Below are positions 18,291 to 27,573 of a DNA stretch of 52,799 nt, one piece after another; position 1 is the first letter of the stretch, and the number at the start of each line of letters is the position of its first letter. The notes below the pieces were generated by a model. It did not search any database and was not told where the DNA came from. It saw only the letters and a program-made list of their open reading frames with translations. Origin of the DNA: Rhizobium sp. SG_E_25_P2 (GTDB lineage Bacteria; Pseudomonadota; Alphaproteobacteria; Rhizobiales; Rhizobiaceae); the NCBI RefSeq assembly GCF_029892285.1, contig NZ_JARXVM010000028.1, positions 1 to 52,799 on the forward strand. The letters are read 5' to 3'. A program made the position numbers and the translations under genes.

Positions 18291-18340
18291 GCAGTTCGTG
18301 CGCCGGCAGCCGCATTTCGTGCAAAACGCCGCGTTTCGTG
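18291..18340 (+). promoter_or_regulatory. Three direct repeats upstream of coxM, candidate LytTR binding sites
   Basis: GCAGTTCGTG (18291-18300), GCATTTCGTG (18312-18321) and GCGTTTCGTG (18331-18340) are near-identical 10-mers on the same strand, 21 and 19 bases apart, so all three lie on one face of the helix. LytTR domains bind pairs of short direct repeats about two turns apart, and CAGTT cores are known for AgrA-type sites. The array is 100-150 bases upstream of the coxM ATG. Binding by the adjacent MHYT-LytTR protein is inferred. Confidence 0.55.
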
Positions 18341-18440
18341 ACGCGATCCCCCCACCCGTCTTGCCGAATGTCGGGATGCGACACAGGCTCCTCTTACACC
18401 CGCGTCGGGAGCGCGGCGTGCCCATCATCTGGAGGAGAAG

Positions 18441-19304
18441 ATGATCCCGGGTTCATTCGACTATCACCGTCCGTCAAGCGTAGCGGACGCGATCAAGCTA
18501 TTGGCTGATCTGGGAGAGGAGGCGCGACCGCTTGCAGGCGGCCACAGTCTCATTCCCATGATGAAGCTGCGCATGGCCTCGCCTGAACATCTTATCGATC
18601 TCGGCGGGATCGAGGCGCTGAAAGGCGTCTGTCGCACCGGCGCCGACATCGTCATCGGCGCCATGACCACCCAGCACGACCTGCTACAATCCACTGACAT
18701 CGAGCAGTCGCTGCCGATCCTGCATGAGGCGGCCAAGCTGATCGCCGATCCGCAAGTGCGTTATTGCGGCACGATCGGCGGCAATGTCGCCAATGGCGAC
18801 CCCGGCAATGACATGCCGGCGCTGATGGTGACGCTGGGCGCCCGCTACCGCCTCGAAGGGCCGAACGGGGCTCGCGATGTCGCCGCCCGGGATTTCTACG
18901 AGGCCGCCTATTTCACCGCGCTCGAGCCAGGCGAAATCCTGACCGGCGTCGCCATTCCCGTCCCTGCGGCCGGCCATGGCTACGCCTATGAAAAGCTCAA
19001 GCGCAAGGTCGGCGACTACGCCACTGCCGCAGCTGCCGTGATGTTGACGATGGAGGGCGGCAAAGTCGCTGCGTGCGCCATCGGCCTCACCAATCTCGCC
19101 GACATCCCGCTTCTGGCGGAAGAGGCGGCGGCGGCGCTGATCGGCTCCAGTCTCGACGACGCGTCGATCACGCGCGCCGCAGACCTGGCGCGGTCGATCA
19201 TGGCGCCGGCGGCCGACGCCCGCGGCCCGGCCGAGTACAAGATCCATGTCGGCGGAATCATGGTCGCCCGCGCGATCAAGCGCGCCGCCGCGCGCGCGGC
19301 CTGA
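18441..19304 (+). CDS. coxM: Carbon monoxide dehydrogenase medium (FAD) subunit
   Basis: Flavoprotein subunit of aerobic CO dehydrogenase, 287 residues, passing electrons from the iron-sulfur subunit to the quinone pool. The two FAD-pyrophosphate motifs are AGGHS at 32-36 and TIGGN at 111-115, the same positions as in the O. carboxidovorans protein. [18 protein letters not shown] and [16 protein letters not shown] are typical of CoxM and related XDH-family flavoproteins. GGAGGAG lies just before the ATG. First gene of the coxMSL operon, 10 bases from coxS. Confidence 0.95.
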   Translation: MIPGSFDYHRPSSVADAIKLLADLGEEARPLAGGHSLIPMMKLRMASPEHLIDLGGIEALKGVCRTGADIVIGAMTTQHDLLQSTDIEQSLPILHEAAKLIADPQVRYCGTIGGNVANGDPGNDMPALMVTLGARYRLEGPNGARDVAARDFYEAAYFTALEPGEILTGVAIPVPAAGHGYAYEKLKRKVGDYATAAAAVMLTMEGGKVAACAIGLTNLADIPLLAEEAAAALIGSSLDDASITRAADLARSIMAPAADARGPAEYKIHVGGIMVARAIKRAAARAA

Positions 19305-19314
19305 GGAGGTTCAA

Positions 19315-19815
19315 ATGGCGAAAACCCATATCAAGATGACCGTCAATGGCGACGAGGTCGAGGGATTGGCCGAGCCGCGCATGCTGCTCATCCATTTCAT
19401 TCGTGAGACGCTGTCGCTCACCGGCGCCCATATCGGCTGCGAAACGTCCCATTGCGGCGCCTGCACCGTCGATATCGACGGACGCTCGGTCAAAAGCTGC
19501 ACCGTCTTCGCCGTGCAAGCCAATGGCGCCGACATCACCACGATCGAAGGCATGGCCAATCCGGACGGAACGCTGTCGGCGCTGCAGGAAGGCTTCCGCA
19601 TGATGCATGGCCTGCAATGCGGCTTCTGCACGCCCGGCATGATCATGCGCGCTCACCGGCTGCTGCAGGAAAATCCCAACCCGACGGAGGAGGAAATCCG
19701 CTTCGGCATTTCAGGCAATCTCTGTCGCTGCACCGGCTACCAGAACATCGTCAAAGCGATCCAATACGCCGCCGCCAAGCTGAACGGCGCCGATTTCCAG
19801 GAGGCCGCGGAATGA
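19315..19815 (+). CDS. coxS: Carbon monoxide dehydrogenase small (iron-sulfur) subunit
   Basis: A 166-residue subunit with two [2Fe-2S] clusters that carry electrons from the Mo/Cu site to FAD. The plant-ferredoxin-type cluster ligands are Cys42, 47, 50 and 62 ([10 protein letters not shown]...SC); the second cluster uses Cys102, 105, 137 and 139 (QCGFCTPGM...CRC). All eight are present at the expected positions. The start at 19315 follows a GAGGAGG. The coxL start overlaps its stop (ATGA). Confidence 0.96.
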   Translation: MAKTHIKMTVNGDEVEGLAEPRMLLIHFIRETLSLTGAHIGCETSHCGACTVDIDGRSVKSCTVFAVQANGADITTIEGMANPDGTLSALQEGFRMMHGLQCGFCTPGMIMRAHRLLQENPNPTEEEIRFGISGNLCRCTGYQNIVKAIQYAAAKLNGADFQEAAE

Positions 19816-22232
19816 ACGACATGACACCCACGCGCGAACAGCGCGAAGCCCGCCTCGAAGGCATGGGCTGCAAGCGCAAACGGGTCGAGGATATCCGCTT
19901 CACCCAAGGCAAGGGCAACTATGTCGACGATGTGAAGCTGCCCGGCATGCTGCATGGCGATTTCGTCCGCTCGCCGCATGCCCATGCCCGCATCAAGTCG
20001 ATCAATACAGAAGCCGCCCTGAAAGTGCCGGGCGTGCTGGCGGTGCTGACAGCCGAGACGTTGAAAACAGTCAACCTCGCCTGGATGCCGACATTGGCCG
20101 GCGACGTGCAGATGGTGCTGGCCGACGGCAAGGTGCTGTTCCAGAACCAGGAAGTCGCCTTCGTGGTCGCCACCGACCGCTATGCCGCTGATGACGGCAT
20201 TAATGCGGTCGAGGTCGAATACGAGCCGCTCGACGTGCTGGTCGATCCCTTCCAGGCCATGGCGGATGACGCTGTCGTGCTGCGCGAGGATCTCGCCGGC
20301 AAGACCGTGGGCGCGCATGGCCCCCGCAAGCATCACAACCACATTTTCGAATGGGCGGTGGGCGACAAGGACCTGACCGACGCCGCCTTCCGCAAGGCCG
20401 ATGTGACGGTGAAAGAGATGATCTCCTATCACCGCACCCATCCGTCGCCGCTCGAAACCTGCCAATGCGTCTGTTCCTTCGACAAGATCAAGGGCGAACT
20501 GACGATCTGGGGCACGTTCCAGGCGCCGCATGTCATCCGCACCGTGGTGGCGCTGATTTCCAAGATCCCGGAACACAAGATCCATGTCATCGCCCCCGAT
20601 ATCGGCGGCGGCTTCGGCAACAAGGTCGGCGCCTATCCCGGCTACATCTGCGCGGCGGTCGCCACCATCGTCACCGGCAAGCCGGTGAAATGGGTGGAGG
20701 ACCGGATGGAAAACCTCACCACCACCTCCTTTGCTCGCGACTATCACATGACCACCGAGATCGCCGCCACCAAAGAGGGCAAGGTCACCGGGCTGCGGGT
20801 GCATGTGCTGGCCGATCATGGCGCCTTCGACGCCTGCGCCGATCCGTCCAAATGGCCGGCCGGCTTCTTCAACATCGTCACGGGGTCCTATGATTTCCCG
20901 GTCGCGCATCTTGCGGTGGACGGCGTCTACACCAACAAAGCGCCGGGCGGGGTGGCCTATCGCTGCTCCTTCCGCGTCACCGAAGCCGCCTACTGCATCG
21001 AGCGCGGCATGGACATCCTCGCCCAGAAGCTCGGCATGGACCCGGCCGAACTCCGGATGAAGAACTTCATCAAGGCCGAGCAATTCCCCTATCACTCGGC
21101 GCTCGGCTGGGAATATGACTCCGGCGACTATCACACCGCCATGGCCAAGGCGATGGAGACCATCGACTATGCCGGGCTGCGCCGTGAACAGGCGGAGAAA
21201 CGCGAGGCCTTCAAGCGCGGCGAGACGCGCGAGATCATGGGCGTCGGCGTATCCTTCTTCACCGAAATCGTCGGCGCCGGCCCGTCGAAGAATTGCGACA
21301 TTCTCGGCATCGCCATGTTCGACAGTTGCGAGATCCGCCTGCATCCCACCGGCGCCGGCATCGCCCGCGTGGGCTCCAAAAGCCAGGGCCAGGGGCACGA
21401 GACGACCTGGGCGCAAATCATCGCCACCGAAATCGGCATCCCCGCCGACGACATCATGGTCGAGGAAGGCAATACCGACACCGCGCCTTACGGACTGGGC
21501 ACCTATGGCTCGCGCTCGACGCCGGTTGCCGGCGCCGCCATCGCCATGGCGGCCCGCAAGATCAAGGCCAAGGCGCAGATGATCGCCGCCTATCTCCTCG
21601 AAGTGCATGAGGACGATCTCGAATTCGACATTGACGGCTTCCGGGTCAAGGGCCTGCCGGAAAAGTTCAAGTCGATGAAGGAGATCTGCTGGGCGGCCTA
21701 TCATTCCGTGCCGCCGGGCATGGAGCCGGGCCTGGAGGCGGTCAGCTATTACGATCCGCCCAATATGACCTATCCCTTCGGCGCCTATTTCTGCGTGATG
21801 GACATCGATGTCGACACCGGCGTCTACAAGGTCAGGCGCTTCTACGCGCTGGATGACTGCGGCACCCGCATCAACCCGATGATCATCGAGGGCCAGGTGC
21901 ATGGCGGCCTCACGGAAGCTTTCGCCATCGCCATGGGCCAGGAGATCCGCTACGACGAGATGGGCAATGTGATGGGCGGGTCCTTCATGGACTTCTTCAT
22001 CCCCACAGCCGTCGAAACCCCGCATTGGGAAACGGATTTCACCGTCACGCCGTCGCCGCATCACCCGATCGGCGCCAAGGGCGTCGGCGAAAGCCCGAAT
22101 GTCGGCGGCGTGCCGGCCTTCTCCAACGCCGTCAACGACGCCTTCGCCTTCCTCGGCGCGACCCATATCCAGATGCCGCATGACCACTGGCGCAACTGGA
22201 AGGCCGCCCGCGATCTCGGCGTAGCGGCGTAG
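19812..22232 (+). CDS. coxL: Carbon monoxide dehydrogenase large (Mo/Cu) subunit, form I
   Basis: Catalytic subunit, 806 residues, oxidising CO with water to CO2. The active-site loop reads [12 protein letters not shown] with the copper-ligand cysteine at residue 385 (Cys388 in O. carboxidovorans); AYxCSFR is the diagnostic form I motif, as opposed to AYRGAGR in form II proteins of uncertain activity. The catalytic glutamate is Glu760 in [10 protein letters not shown] (Glu763 in the reference). [14 protein letters not shown] and QAPHVIRT contact the molybdopterin cytosine dinucleotide cofactor. The start overlaps the coxS stop by four bases. Strong candidate for a functional aerobic CO oxidiser. 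Confidence 0.97.
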   Translation: MNDMTPTREQREARLEGMGCKRKRVEDIRFTQGKGNYVDDVKLPGMLHGDFVRSPHAHARIKSINTEAALKVPGVLAVLTAETLKTVNLAWMPTLAGDVQMVLADGKVLFQNQEVAFVVATDRYAADDGINAVEVEYEPLDVLVDPFQAMADDAVVLREDLAGKTVGAHGPRKHHNHIFEWAVGDKDLTDAAFRKADVTVKEMISYHRTHPSPLETCQCVCSFDKIKGELTIWGTFQAPHVIRTVVALISKIPEHKIHVIAPDIGGGFGNKVGAYPGYICAAVATIVTGKPVKWVEDRMENLTTTSFARDYHMTTEIAATKEGKVTGLRVHVLADHGAFDACADPSKWPAGFFNIVTGSYDFPVAHLAVDGVYTNKAPGGVAYRCSFRVTEAAYCIERGMDILAQKLGMDPAELRMKNFIKAEQFPYHSALGWEYDSGDYHTAMAKAMETIDYAGLRREQAEKREAFKRGETREIMGVGVSFFTEIVGAGPSKNCDILGIAMFDSCEIRLHPTGAGIARVGSKSQGQGHETTWAQIIATEIGIPADDIMVEEGNTDTAPYGLGTYGSRSTPVAGAAIAMAARKIKAKAQMIAAYLLEVHEDDLEFDIDGFRVKGLPEKFKSMKEICWAAYHSVPPGMEPGLEAVSYYDPPNMTYPFGAYFCVMDIDVDTGVYKVRRFYALDDCGTRINPMIIEGQVHGGLTEAFAIAMGQEIRYDEMGNVMGGSFMDFFIPTAVETPHWETDFTVTPSPHHPIGAKGVGESPNVGGVPAFSNAVNDAFAFLGATHIQMPHDHWRNWKAARDLGVAA

Positions 22233-22286
22233 AGCGCGGCCATGACTTGGCGGTCCGTCAAGATCATCGGGGGCCGGTTGGAAAAG

Positions 22287-22430
22287 AACCCCTCCCCAAC
22301 CCCTCCCCACAAGGGGGAGGGGCTAAGCCGGGCTCGCCAGTGTCAGTCATTGGCGGGAAAGACGCAGCTGCAGGGTCTCTCCCCCCTTGTGGGGGAGATG
22401 GCCGGCAGGCCAGAGGGGGTTTTATCGCCC
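22287..22430. repeat. REP/MITE-like palindromic element between coxL and coxD
   Basis: A stretch of CCCCTCCCC blocks and a palindrome (ACCCCTCCCCACAAGGGGGA region) is followed by GGGGCTAAGCCGGG, a spacer, then an inverted half (CTCCCCCCTTGTGGGGGAG, 22379-22397). The 38 bases at 22287-22324 are found as an exact inverted copy at 50019-50056. It fills most of the 209 bases between two operon genes. Confidence 0.75.
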
Positions 22431-22441
22431 TGGTTTGCGTC

Positions 22442-23320
22442 ATGACCCCCATCCCCCGCCCCGACATCGCCTCGCGCCTCGCCGCCGCCGGCTACATCCC
22501 CGACACTGAGCTGACCACCGCCATCCAGCTGATGCAGATGCTGGGGCGTCCCTTGCTGCTCGAAGGCGATGCCGGCGTCGGCAAGACGTCGGTCGCGACC
22601 GCGCTCGCCCAGGTCCACGGCGCGGAACTCATCCGGCTGCAATGCTATGAGGGGCTCGATCAGTCCGCCGCACTCTATGAATGGAACTATCAACGTCAGT
22701 TGCTGGCCATCGAGGCCGGTCGCGGCCGCGATGTCGATGCGCTCGCCGACGATGTGTTTTCCGAAAAATATCTGTTGGAACGGCCGCTGCTGAAGGCCAT
22801 CCGCAGGGCCTCGCCGCCGGTGCTGCTGATCGACGAGATCGACCGGGCCGATGAGGAATTCGAGGCCTTCCTGCTGGAACTGCTCTCCGATTATCAGGTG
22901 ACGATCCCCGAGCTCGGCACGATCAGGGCTACGTCCGTCCCGCTCGTGGTGCTCACCTCCAATGGCACGCGCGAACTCTCGGATGCGCTGCGCCGCCGCT
23001 GTCTCTATCACTATGTCGATTATCCCGATGTCGATCGCGAGGCGCGGATCATCCTCGCCCGGGTGAAGTCCGCCGGCGCTTCGCTGGCGCTTGCCATCGC
23101 TCGCATGGTCGAGGCGCTCCGCAAGGAGGATCTGCGCAAGGTGCCCGGCGTCGCAGAAACGCTGGATTGGGCCGTGGCGCTTTCAGGCCTCGGCGTCGAA
23201 ACCCTCGGCGACAATCCCGAGATCGTCCATGAAACGCTGCTCTGCCTGCTCAAAACCCGCGAGGACCGGGCGCGGATCTCGCCCGAAGTCACCGCGCGTC
23301 TGCTCGGGAGGGTCGCATGA
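22442..23320 (+). CDS. coxD: CoxD, MoxR-type AAA+ ATPase for CO dehydrogenase maturation
   Basis: A 292-residue MoxR-family AAA+ ATPase. In O. carboxidovorans CoxD is needed to build the [CuSMoO2] active site after the apo-enzyme is made. Walker A is GDAGVGKT at 42-49 and Walker B is LLIDEID at 128-134, with a sensor Asn in VLTSNGTREL and an Arg finger region DALRRRCLYH. The ATG at 22442 is the first that gives the family N-terminus; upstream in-frame sequence is repeat. The ribosome site is weak. The stop overlaps coxE. Confidence 0.93.
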   Translation: MTPIPRPDIASRLAAAGYIPDTELTTAIQLMQMLGRPLLLEGDAGVGKTSVATALAQVHGAELIRLQCYEGLDQSAALYEWNYQRQLLAIEAGRGRDVDALADDVFSEKYLLERPLLKAIRRASPPVLLIDEIDRADEEFEAFLLELLSDYQVTIPELGTIRATSVPLVVLTSNGTRELSDALRRRCLYHYVDYPDVDREARIILARVKSAGASLALAIARMVEALRKEDLRKVPGVAETLDWAVALSGLGVETLGDNPEIVHETLLCLLKTREDRARISPEVTARLLGRVA

Positions 23321-24522
23321 GCTGTTGCGGAACGCCCCTGACCTCAGAGGAATCCGATCATGTCGACCAGGTGATCGCCGAGCGCCTCGCAGCCTTCCTC
23401 GCGACCCTGCGCGACAACGCCTTTGCGATCGGCCTCAGGGAAGCGCAGGATGCGGCGCTGTTGATGGCGAAAGGCTTCGCGGCTGCGCCCGGGCAATTCC
23501 GATCAGCGCTTAAACATCTTCTGACCAGCCGGCGCGAGGAATGGCAGCGTTTCGACGGTCTGTTCGACGCCTTCTGGCTGGGCAAGCGGGTCAAGCGCCG
23601 GAGCCTCGTTTCCGCAAGCAATGGCCCCCAGGCCAATCCGGCGATGAAATCGCTGGCAGACCGCGCCGCAAGCGCTTCGCAGGCGGGCGGCGCCGATCAG
23701 GTCCCTGCATCGGGCGAAACAGAGACGGAAGACGGCGCAACCGGCCGCATGGAGGGCGCGTCTGCAATCGAGACGCTCGACCGGACCGATTTCAGAAAAC
23801 TCTCCGATCCCGACGACATCGCCCGCGCCCATGCCATCGCCGCCCGTCTCGCCCGCGTGATGCGCACGCGGCTGACGCGGCGCGACGAGATGCGGGCCAA
23901 AGGCAGGCGGATCGATCTCCGCCGCACCATCCACGCCAATATCAGCCATGGTGGCGCCGCACTCGATCTCGTCTGGCGCCGGCGCAAGGTCAAGCCGCTC
24001 CGTCTCGTGCTGCTGCTCGACGCGTCCGCTTCCATGCAGGCCTATACCGGCGTTTTCCTGCGCTTCATCCATGGCGTGCTCGATGAATTCCGCGAAGCCG
24101 AAGCCTTTCTGTTCGACACCCGTCTCGCCCATGTCTCCTCGGCGATGCGCGAGCGCAATCCCGCCCGCGCGCTTGATCGTCTTGGTCTGATGGCGCGCGG
24201 GGCGGGCGGCGGCACGCGCATCGCCGAAAGCCTCGCCACGTTCAATCGCTGGCATGCAGCCCGCGTCATCCATTCCCGCACCTGCGTGATGATCGTCTCC
24301 GACGGCTACGAGACCGGCGACGCCACAGCGCTCGGCCGGGAGATGGCGCAGCTTTCGCGCCGTTGCCGCCGCATCGTCTGGCTCAATCCGATGCTGGGCT
24401 GGGACGGCTACGAGCCTCGCGCCGCCGGCATTCGCGCCGCGCTGCCTTACGTCCAGCTGCATGCGCCGGCCAATACGCTGGCCTCGCTCGCCGATCTTGA
24501 ACCCTATCTCGCCCGCCTGTGA
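23317..24522 (+). CDS. coxE: CoxE, von Willebrand factor A domain protein for CO dehydrogenase maturation
   Basis: A 401-residue protein with a C-terminal VWA/CoxE domain whose MIDAS motif is DASAS at 235-239 (LLLDASASMQAY), suitable for metal binding. The N-terminal half is helical with a charged linker at about 110-160. CoxE acts with CoxD: MoxR ATPase/VWA pairs form chaperone-like complexes, here for copper or sulfur insertion into CoxL. The ATG overlaps the coxD stop (ATGA), supporting coupled production. Confidence 0.93.
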   Translation: MSCCGTPLTSEESDHVDQVIAERLAAFLATLRDNAFAIGLREAQDAALLMAKGFAAAPGQFRSALKHLLTSRREEWQRFDGLFDAFWLGKRVKRRSLVSASNGPQANPAMKSLADRAASASQAGGADQVPASGETETEDGATGRMEGASAIETLDRTDFRKLSDPDDIARAHAIAARLARVMRTRLTRRDEMRAKGRRIDLRRTIHANISHGGAALDLVWRRRKVKPLRLVLLLDASASMQAYTGVFLRFIHGVLDEFREAEAFLFDTRLAHVSSAMRERNPARALDRLGLMARGAGGGTRIAESLATFNRWHAARVIHSRTCVMIVSDGYETGDATALGREMAQLSRRCRRIVWLNPMLGWDGYEPRAAGIRAALPYVQLHAPANTLASLADLEPYLARL

Positions 24523-24532
24523 GGACAAACAG

Positions 24533-25402
24533 ATGACCGTTCACGTCGACGTCATGGACATCATGTCGAAACTGAAGGCCGCCGAGGAGAGCTTTGCGGT
24601 GGCGACCGTGGTGCGCACCGTCTCCGTCACCGCGGCCAAGGCCGGGGCCAAGGGGGTGATCCGCCCGGATGGCACCATCGTCGCCGGCTGGATCGGCGGC
24701 GGTTGCGCCCGCGCCGCCGTGCTCAAGGCGGCGCGGCAGGCGCTGGCCGATGGCCAGCCGCGGCTCGTCTCCATCCAGCCCGAGGATCTGCTCGCTGATC
24801 AGGGCCTGAAGGGCGGGCAGGAGCGTGATGGCGCGACCTTCTTCGTCAATGGCTGTCCGAGCAAGGGATCGATGGATATTTTCATCGAGCCGGTGCTGCC
24901 CAAACCGGCGCTGGTCATCCTCGGCGCGAGCCCGGTGGCCTTGGCGCTGTCAGCGCTCGGCCGCCAGTTCGGCTATCATGTCGATCTCGCAGCACCGCAT
25001 GCCGACCTCACATCGATCCCCGACGCCGACCGCGTGACCGATGGCTTTACCCCTCCCCCGCCCGAACAGAGCAGGCGTTACGTGGTGGTGTCGACGCAAG
25101 GCCGCGGCGACCGCGCGGCATTGGAAGCGGCGCTTGGCATGGAGACCGACTATTGCGGCTTCGTCGGCAGCCGCCGGAAATTCGCAACACTGACGGAGGC
25201 GATCCGTCAGGCTTATCCAGGAATGAACGAGGAGCGGGCCCGGCGGCTGGGCGGCGTCAAAGCCCCCGCCGGGCTCGATATCGGCGCCATCGCGCCCGAT
25301 GAAATCGCGCTCTCCATTCTCGCTGAAATCGTCGCGATCAGGCGCGGCCGCCAGCGGGCGGAACTCGACAGTCACTCACAAGACGCCAACAGGGAGGAAT
25401 AG
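24533..25402 (+). CDS. coxF: CoxF, XdhC/CoxI-family maturation protein
   Basis: A 289-residue XdhC-family protein. XdhC relatives bind the molybdenum cofactor and promote its sulfuration and insertion into xanthine dehydrogenase-type enzymes. An N-terminal XdhC/CoxI domain (GTIVAGWIGGGCARAAVLK) is followed by a Rossmann-like domain from about residue 120 (ALVILGASPVALALSALGRQ) ending with DYCGFVGSRRKF and GAIAPDEIALSILAEIVA. The ATG at 24533 follows AGGAC and lies 10 bases after the coxE stop. The name follows its cluster position; CoxI is the alternative label. Confidence 0.88.
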   Translation: MTVHVDVMDIMSKLKAAEESFAVATVVRTVSVTAAKAGAKGVIRPDGTIVAGWIGGGCARAAVLKAARQALADGQPRLVSIQPEDLLADQGLKGGQERDGATFFVNGCPSKGSMDIFIEPVLPKPALVILGASPVALALSALGRQFGYHVDLAAPHADLTSIPDADRVTDGFTPPPPEQSRRYVVVSTQGRGDRAALEAALGMETDYCGFVGSRRKFATLTEAIRQAYPGMNEERARRLGGVKAPAGLDIGAIAPDEIALSILAEIVAIRRGRQRAELDSHSQDANREE

Positions 25403-25405
25403 ACA

Positions 25406-25864
25406 ATGGATATGAACGGCAGCGAAATCATCGCAGCGCCCGTGGACACGGTCTGGCAGGGGCTCAACGATCCCGACATCCTCCGCCAATGCATTCCAGG
25501 CTGCGAGGCGCTGGAAAAAAGCTCCGACACCGAGATGAGCGCCACCGTGGTGCTGAAGATCGGCCCGGTGAAGGCGCGGTTCGAAGGCGCGGTGCAGCTT
25601 TCCAACCTCAACCCGCCTTATTCCTACACCATCTCGGGCGAAGGCAAGGGCGGCATGGTGGGCTTCGCCAAGGGCGGCGCGGATGTGACGCTGACCGCGC
25701 AAGCCGACGGTACCACGCTTCTGAGCTACACGGTGAAAGCCGATGTCGGCGGCAAGATCGCCCAGCTCGGCGCGCGGCTGATCGATTCCACCGCCAAGAA
25801 ACTGGCGTCACAGTTTTTCACCAGTTTCGGCGAGAAAGTAGCAGGCGCAGCGCAGGCGGCGTGA
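25406..25864 (+). CDS. coxG: CoxG, SRPBCC-fold membrane-recruitment protein
   Basis: A 152-residue protein of the CoxG / START-like SRPBCC superfamily. In characterised CO oxidisers CoxG anchors or delivers electrons between CO dehydrogenase and the membrane quinone pool. The N-terminus MNGSEIIAAPVDTVWQGLND with PDILRQCIPGCEAL is the family signature, followed by alternating strands (SYTISGEGKGGMVGFAKGGA) and a C-terminal helix. AGGGAGG precedes the ATG. Last gene of the cluster; the next gene is convergent, 11 bases away. Confidence 0.92.
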   Translation: MDMNGSEIIAAPVDTVWQGLNDPDILRQCIPGCEALEKSSDTEMSATVVLKIGPVKARFEGAVQLSNLNPPYSYTISGEGKGGMVGFAKGGADVTLTAQADGTTLLSYTVKADVGGKIAQLGARLIDSTAKKLASQFFTSFGEKVAGAAQAA

Positions 25865-25875
25865 GGTTTACGACA

Positions 25876-26625
25876 TCAAACTCGGGATTCGCCGCCGCCC
25901 CTCGCCGCGAGCGAGCGGCGCACATCCTCTTCGGCCAGATCGAGCAATTCCGTGATCGCCGCGCGCGCGCCATCTTCGTCGCGCGCGGCGATGCAATCGC
26001 AGACGCGCTTGTGCAGCGGAAGCGACGGCCTCTGGCCGAACGGATTGTCGTCGGACAGGCGAAAGCTGATCACCATCGCCGTTTCTGTCAGCGCCGCCAG
26101 TGATCCGACCAGTTCATTGCCGGTCATGCGCAAAATCGCCTGGTGAAAGGCGAGGTCCGCATCGGTGAAACGATCATTGTCGTCGGCGGCCTGCTCCATG
26201 CGCTCATAAAGCGTGTAGAGCCTTGCGATGTCGTCGGGCGTCCGTCGCCTGGCCGCCAGCGCCGCAGCAAGCGGTTCGATGCCGCGGCGGAGCTCGAACA
26301 GCGCGCGCGCATCTTCATGCGACGAGGTTGAGCCATACCGCCAGGCGAGCACGTCGGGATCGAGGAAATTCCATTCACTGCGGTCGCGGATGCGGGTGCC
26401 GATCTTGGGCCTGGATTCCACCATGCCCTTGCCCGCCAACACTTTCATCACCTCGCGCATCACCGTGCGGCTGACGCCATGGGCCGCGCCCCAATCATCG
26501 GCATTGGGCATGGGATCGCCGGGCGCAAGCTCGCCGCGCACGATGGCGCGGCCGATCTGCTCCAGCACCTTGGAGTGCAGGCTGGCGACCGCCGATCCGT
26601 TCATACGGGTATTCTGATAGCGCAT
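25876..26625 (-). CDS. FadR-type GntR transcriptional regulator
   Basis: A 249-residue regulator. The winged helix at about 10-75 includes VLEQIGRAIVRGELAPGD, GVSRTVMREVMKVLAGKGMV and ESRPKIGTRI. The C-terminal FCD domain (about 95-235) has the metal-binding pattern: ELRRGIEPLAA, DADLAFHQAIL (Asp and His) and PLHKRVCDCIAARD. FCD regulators usually sense sugar acids or organic acids. ATG 26625 has AAGG seven bases upstream. It follows an aldose dehydrogenase gene on the same strand, and a TTCATA-CGA-TATGAA palindrome is just upstream, so autoregulation is likely. Confidence 0.9.
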   Translation of the reverse strand: MRYQNTRMNGSAVASLHSKVLEQIGRAIVRGELAPGDPMPNADDWGAAHGVSRTVMREVMKVLAGKGMVESRPKIGTRIRDRSEWNFLDPDVLAWRYGSTSSHEDARALFELRRGIEPLAAALAARRRTPDDIARLYTLYERMEQAADDNDRFTDADLAFHQAILRMTGNELVGSLAALTETAMVISFRLSDDNPFGQRPSLPLHKRVCDCIAARDEDGARAAITELLDLAEEDVRRSLAARGGGESRV

Positions 26626-26646
26626 GTCACCGCCTTCATCCGATTC

Positions 26647-26661
26647 TTCATACGATATGAA
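26647..26661. promoter_or_regulatory. Palindromic operator candidate upstream of the GntR gene
   Basis: TTCATA-CGA-TATGAA is a perfect inverted repeat 21 bases upstream of the GntR start codon, of the size bound by FadR-type dimers. Confidence 0.5.
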
Positions 26662-26694
26662 CAATAGGCGGCAAACTCGTCAAGCAATGGATCG

Positions 26695-27474
26695 TCACAC
26701 CCAGCCGCCATCGACGATGAATTGCTGGCTTGTGCACATGCGGCTGTCATCGGCGGCGAGAAACAGCGCCATGCTGGCGATGTCATCGCTTTCAAGCCGG
26801 TCCGGCAGGCATTGCCGCATCTCGATCTGCTGCTCGCCTTCCGGCGTCAGCCACAGGCTCTTCTGCCGTTCAGTCATCACCCAGCCGGGGACGAGACAGT
26901 TGACGCGGATGCGCCGTGGCCCGAATTCACGGGCCAGCGCCCGGGTCAGCCCGTAAATCCCGGCTTTTGCCGCCACATAGGCCGGACAATCGGGATCGCC
27001 GACCATCCAGGTGATCGAGCCGAGATTGATGATCGAGCCGCCGCCAGCCTCAGCCATCATCGGGGCCACGGCTTGGGCGGCAAAGAACTGGTGACGGAAA
27101 TTCACCGCCATGCGGTCGTCCCAATAGGCGACGCTGACGTCTTCGGTCTGATGCCGGTCGTCATTGCCGGCATTGTTGCACAACACGGTAATCGGCCCAT
27201 GGGCGCGGGCGGCGTCTGCGATCGCCGCGCGCAGCGCCTCGATATCCCGGAGATCGCAAGGGATGAAAAGCGGCGCGGGCAGACCTTCAGCCGCCAGCCC
27301 GGCGACAAGCGCCCGCGACGGCGCTTCGGCAATATCGACAAAGGCCACGCGCGCCCCTTGCTGGCAGAAGCGGCGCACTAGGCTCTCGCCAATACCGCTG
27401 CCGCCGCCGGTGACGAAGACGGAGCGTCCGGCGAGACTGGGATAGTGAGCGAGCGTCGAGATCGGAAGCATCAT
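26695..27474 (-). CDS. SDR-family aldose 1-dehydrogenase (xylose dehydrogenase-like)
   Basis: A 259-residue short-chain dehydrogenase. The cofactor loop is VFVTGGGSGIGESLV with Asp in AFVDIAEA favouring NAD; NNAGNDDRHQ, the catalytic Ser in NLGSITW and YVAAK follow. From recall it closely resembles the NAD-dependent D-xylose dehydrogenase XylB of Caulobacter (shared NNAGNDDRH, AYWDDR, TPEGE, and a CT...DGGW ending), so it probably oxidises a pentose or related aldose to the lactone. AGGA lies before the ATG at 27474. It is co-directional with the GntR regulator downstream. Other steps of a Weimberg or Dahms pathway are not nearby. Confidence 0.85.
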   Translation of the reverse strand: MMLPISTLAHYPSLAGRSVFVTGGGSGIGESLVRRFCQQGARVAFVDIAEAPSRALVAGLAAEGLPAPLFIPCDLRDIEALRAAIADAARAHGPITVLCNNAGNDDRHQTEDVSVAYWDDRMAVNFRHQFFAAQAVAPMMAEAGGGSIINLGSITWMVGDPDCPAYVAAKAGIYGLTRALAREFGPRRIRVNCLVPGWVMTERQKSLWLTPEGEQQIEMRQCLPDRLESDDIASMALFLAADDSRMCTSQQFIVDGGWV

Positions 27475-27573
27475 CGTTTTCCTGAACATGACAAATGGTC
27501 GCCCGCTTTAGCGACCCAAGATGACGGTTTTGCTTCGGTCGGGCGAAGACAGGCGTCCGGTCTGTCATTTTCT

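Noticed and set aside
18341-18440. A sigma-70 or sigma-54 promoter directly before coxM
   Set aside because: TTGCCG at 18361 has no reasonable -10 at 16-18 bases, and no GG-N10-GC element of sigma-54 type was found.
19737-22310. Long minus-strand open frame opposite coxL
   Set aside because: CoxL is unambiguous on the plus strand with all catalytic motifs; the antisense frame shows no recognisable fold.
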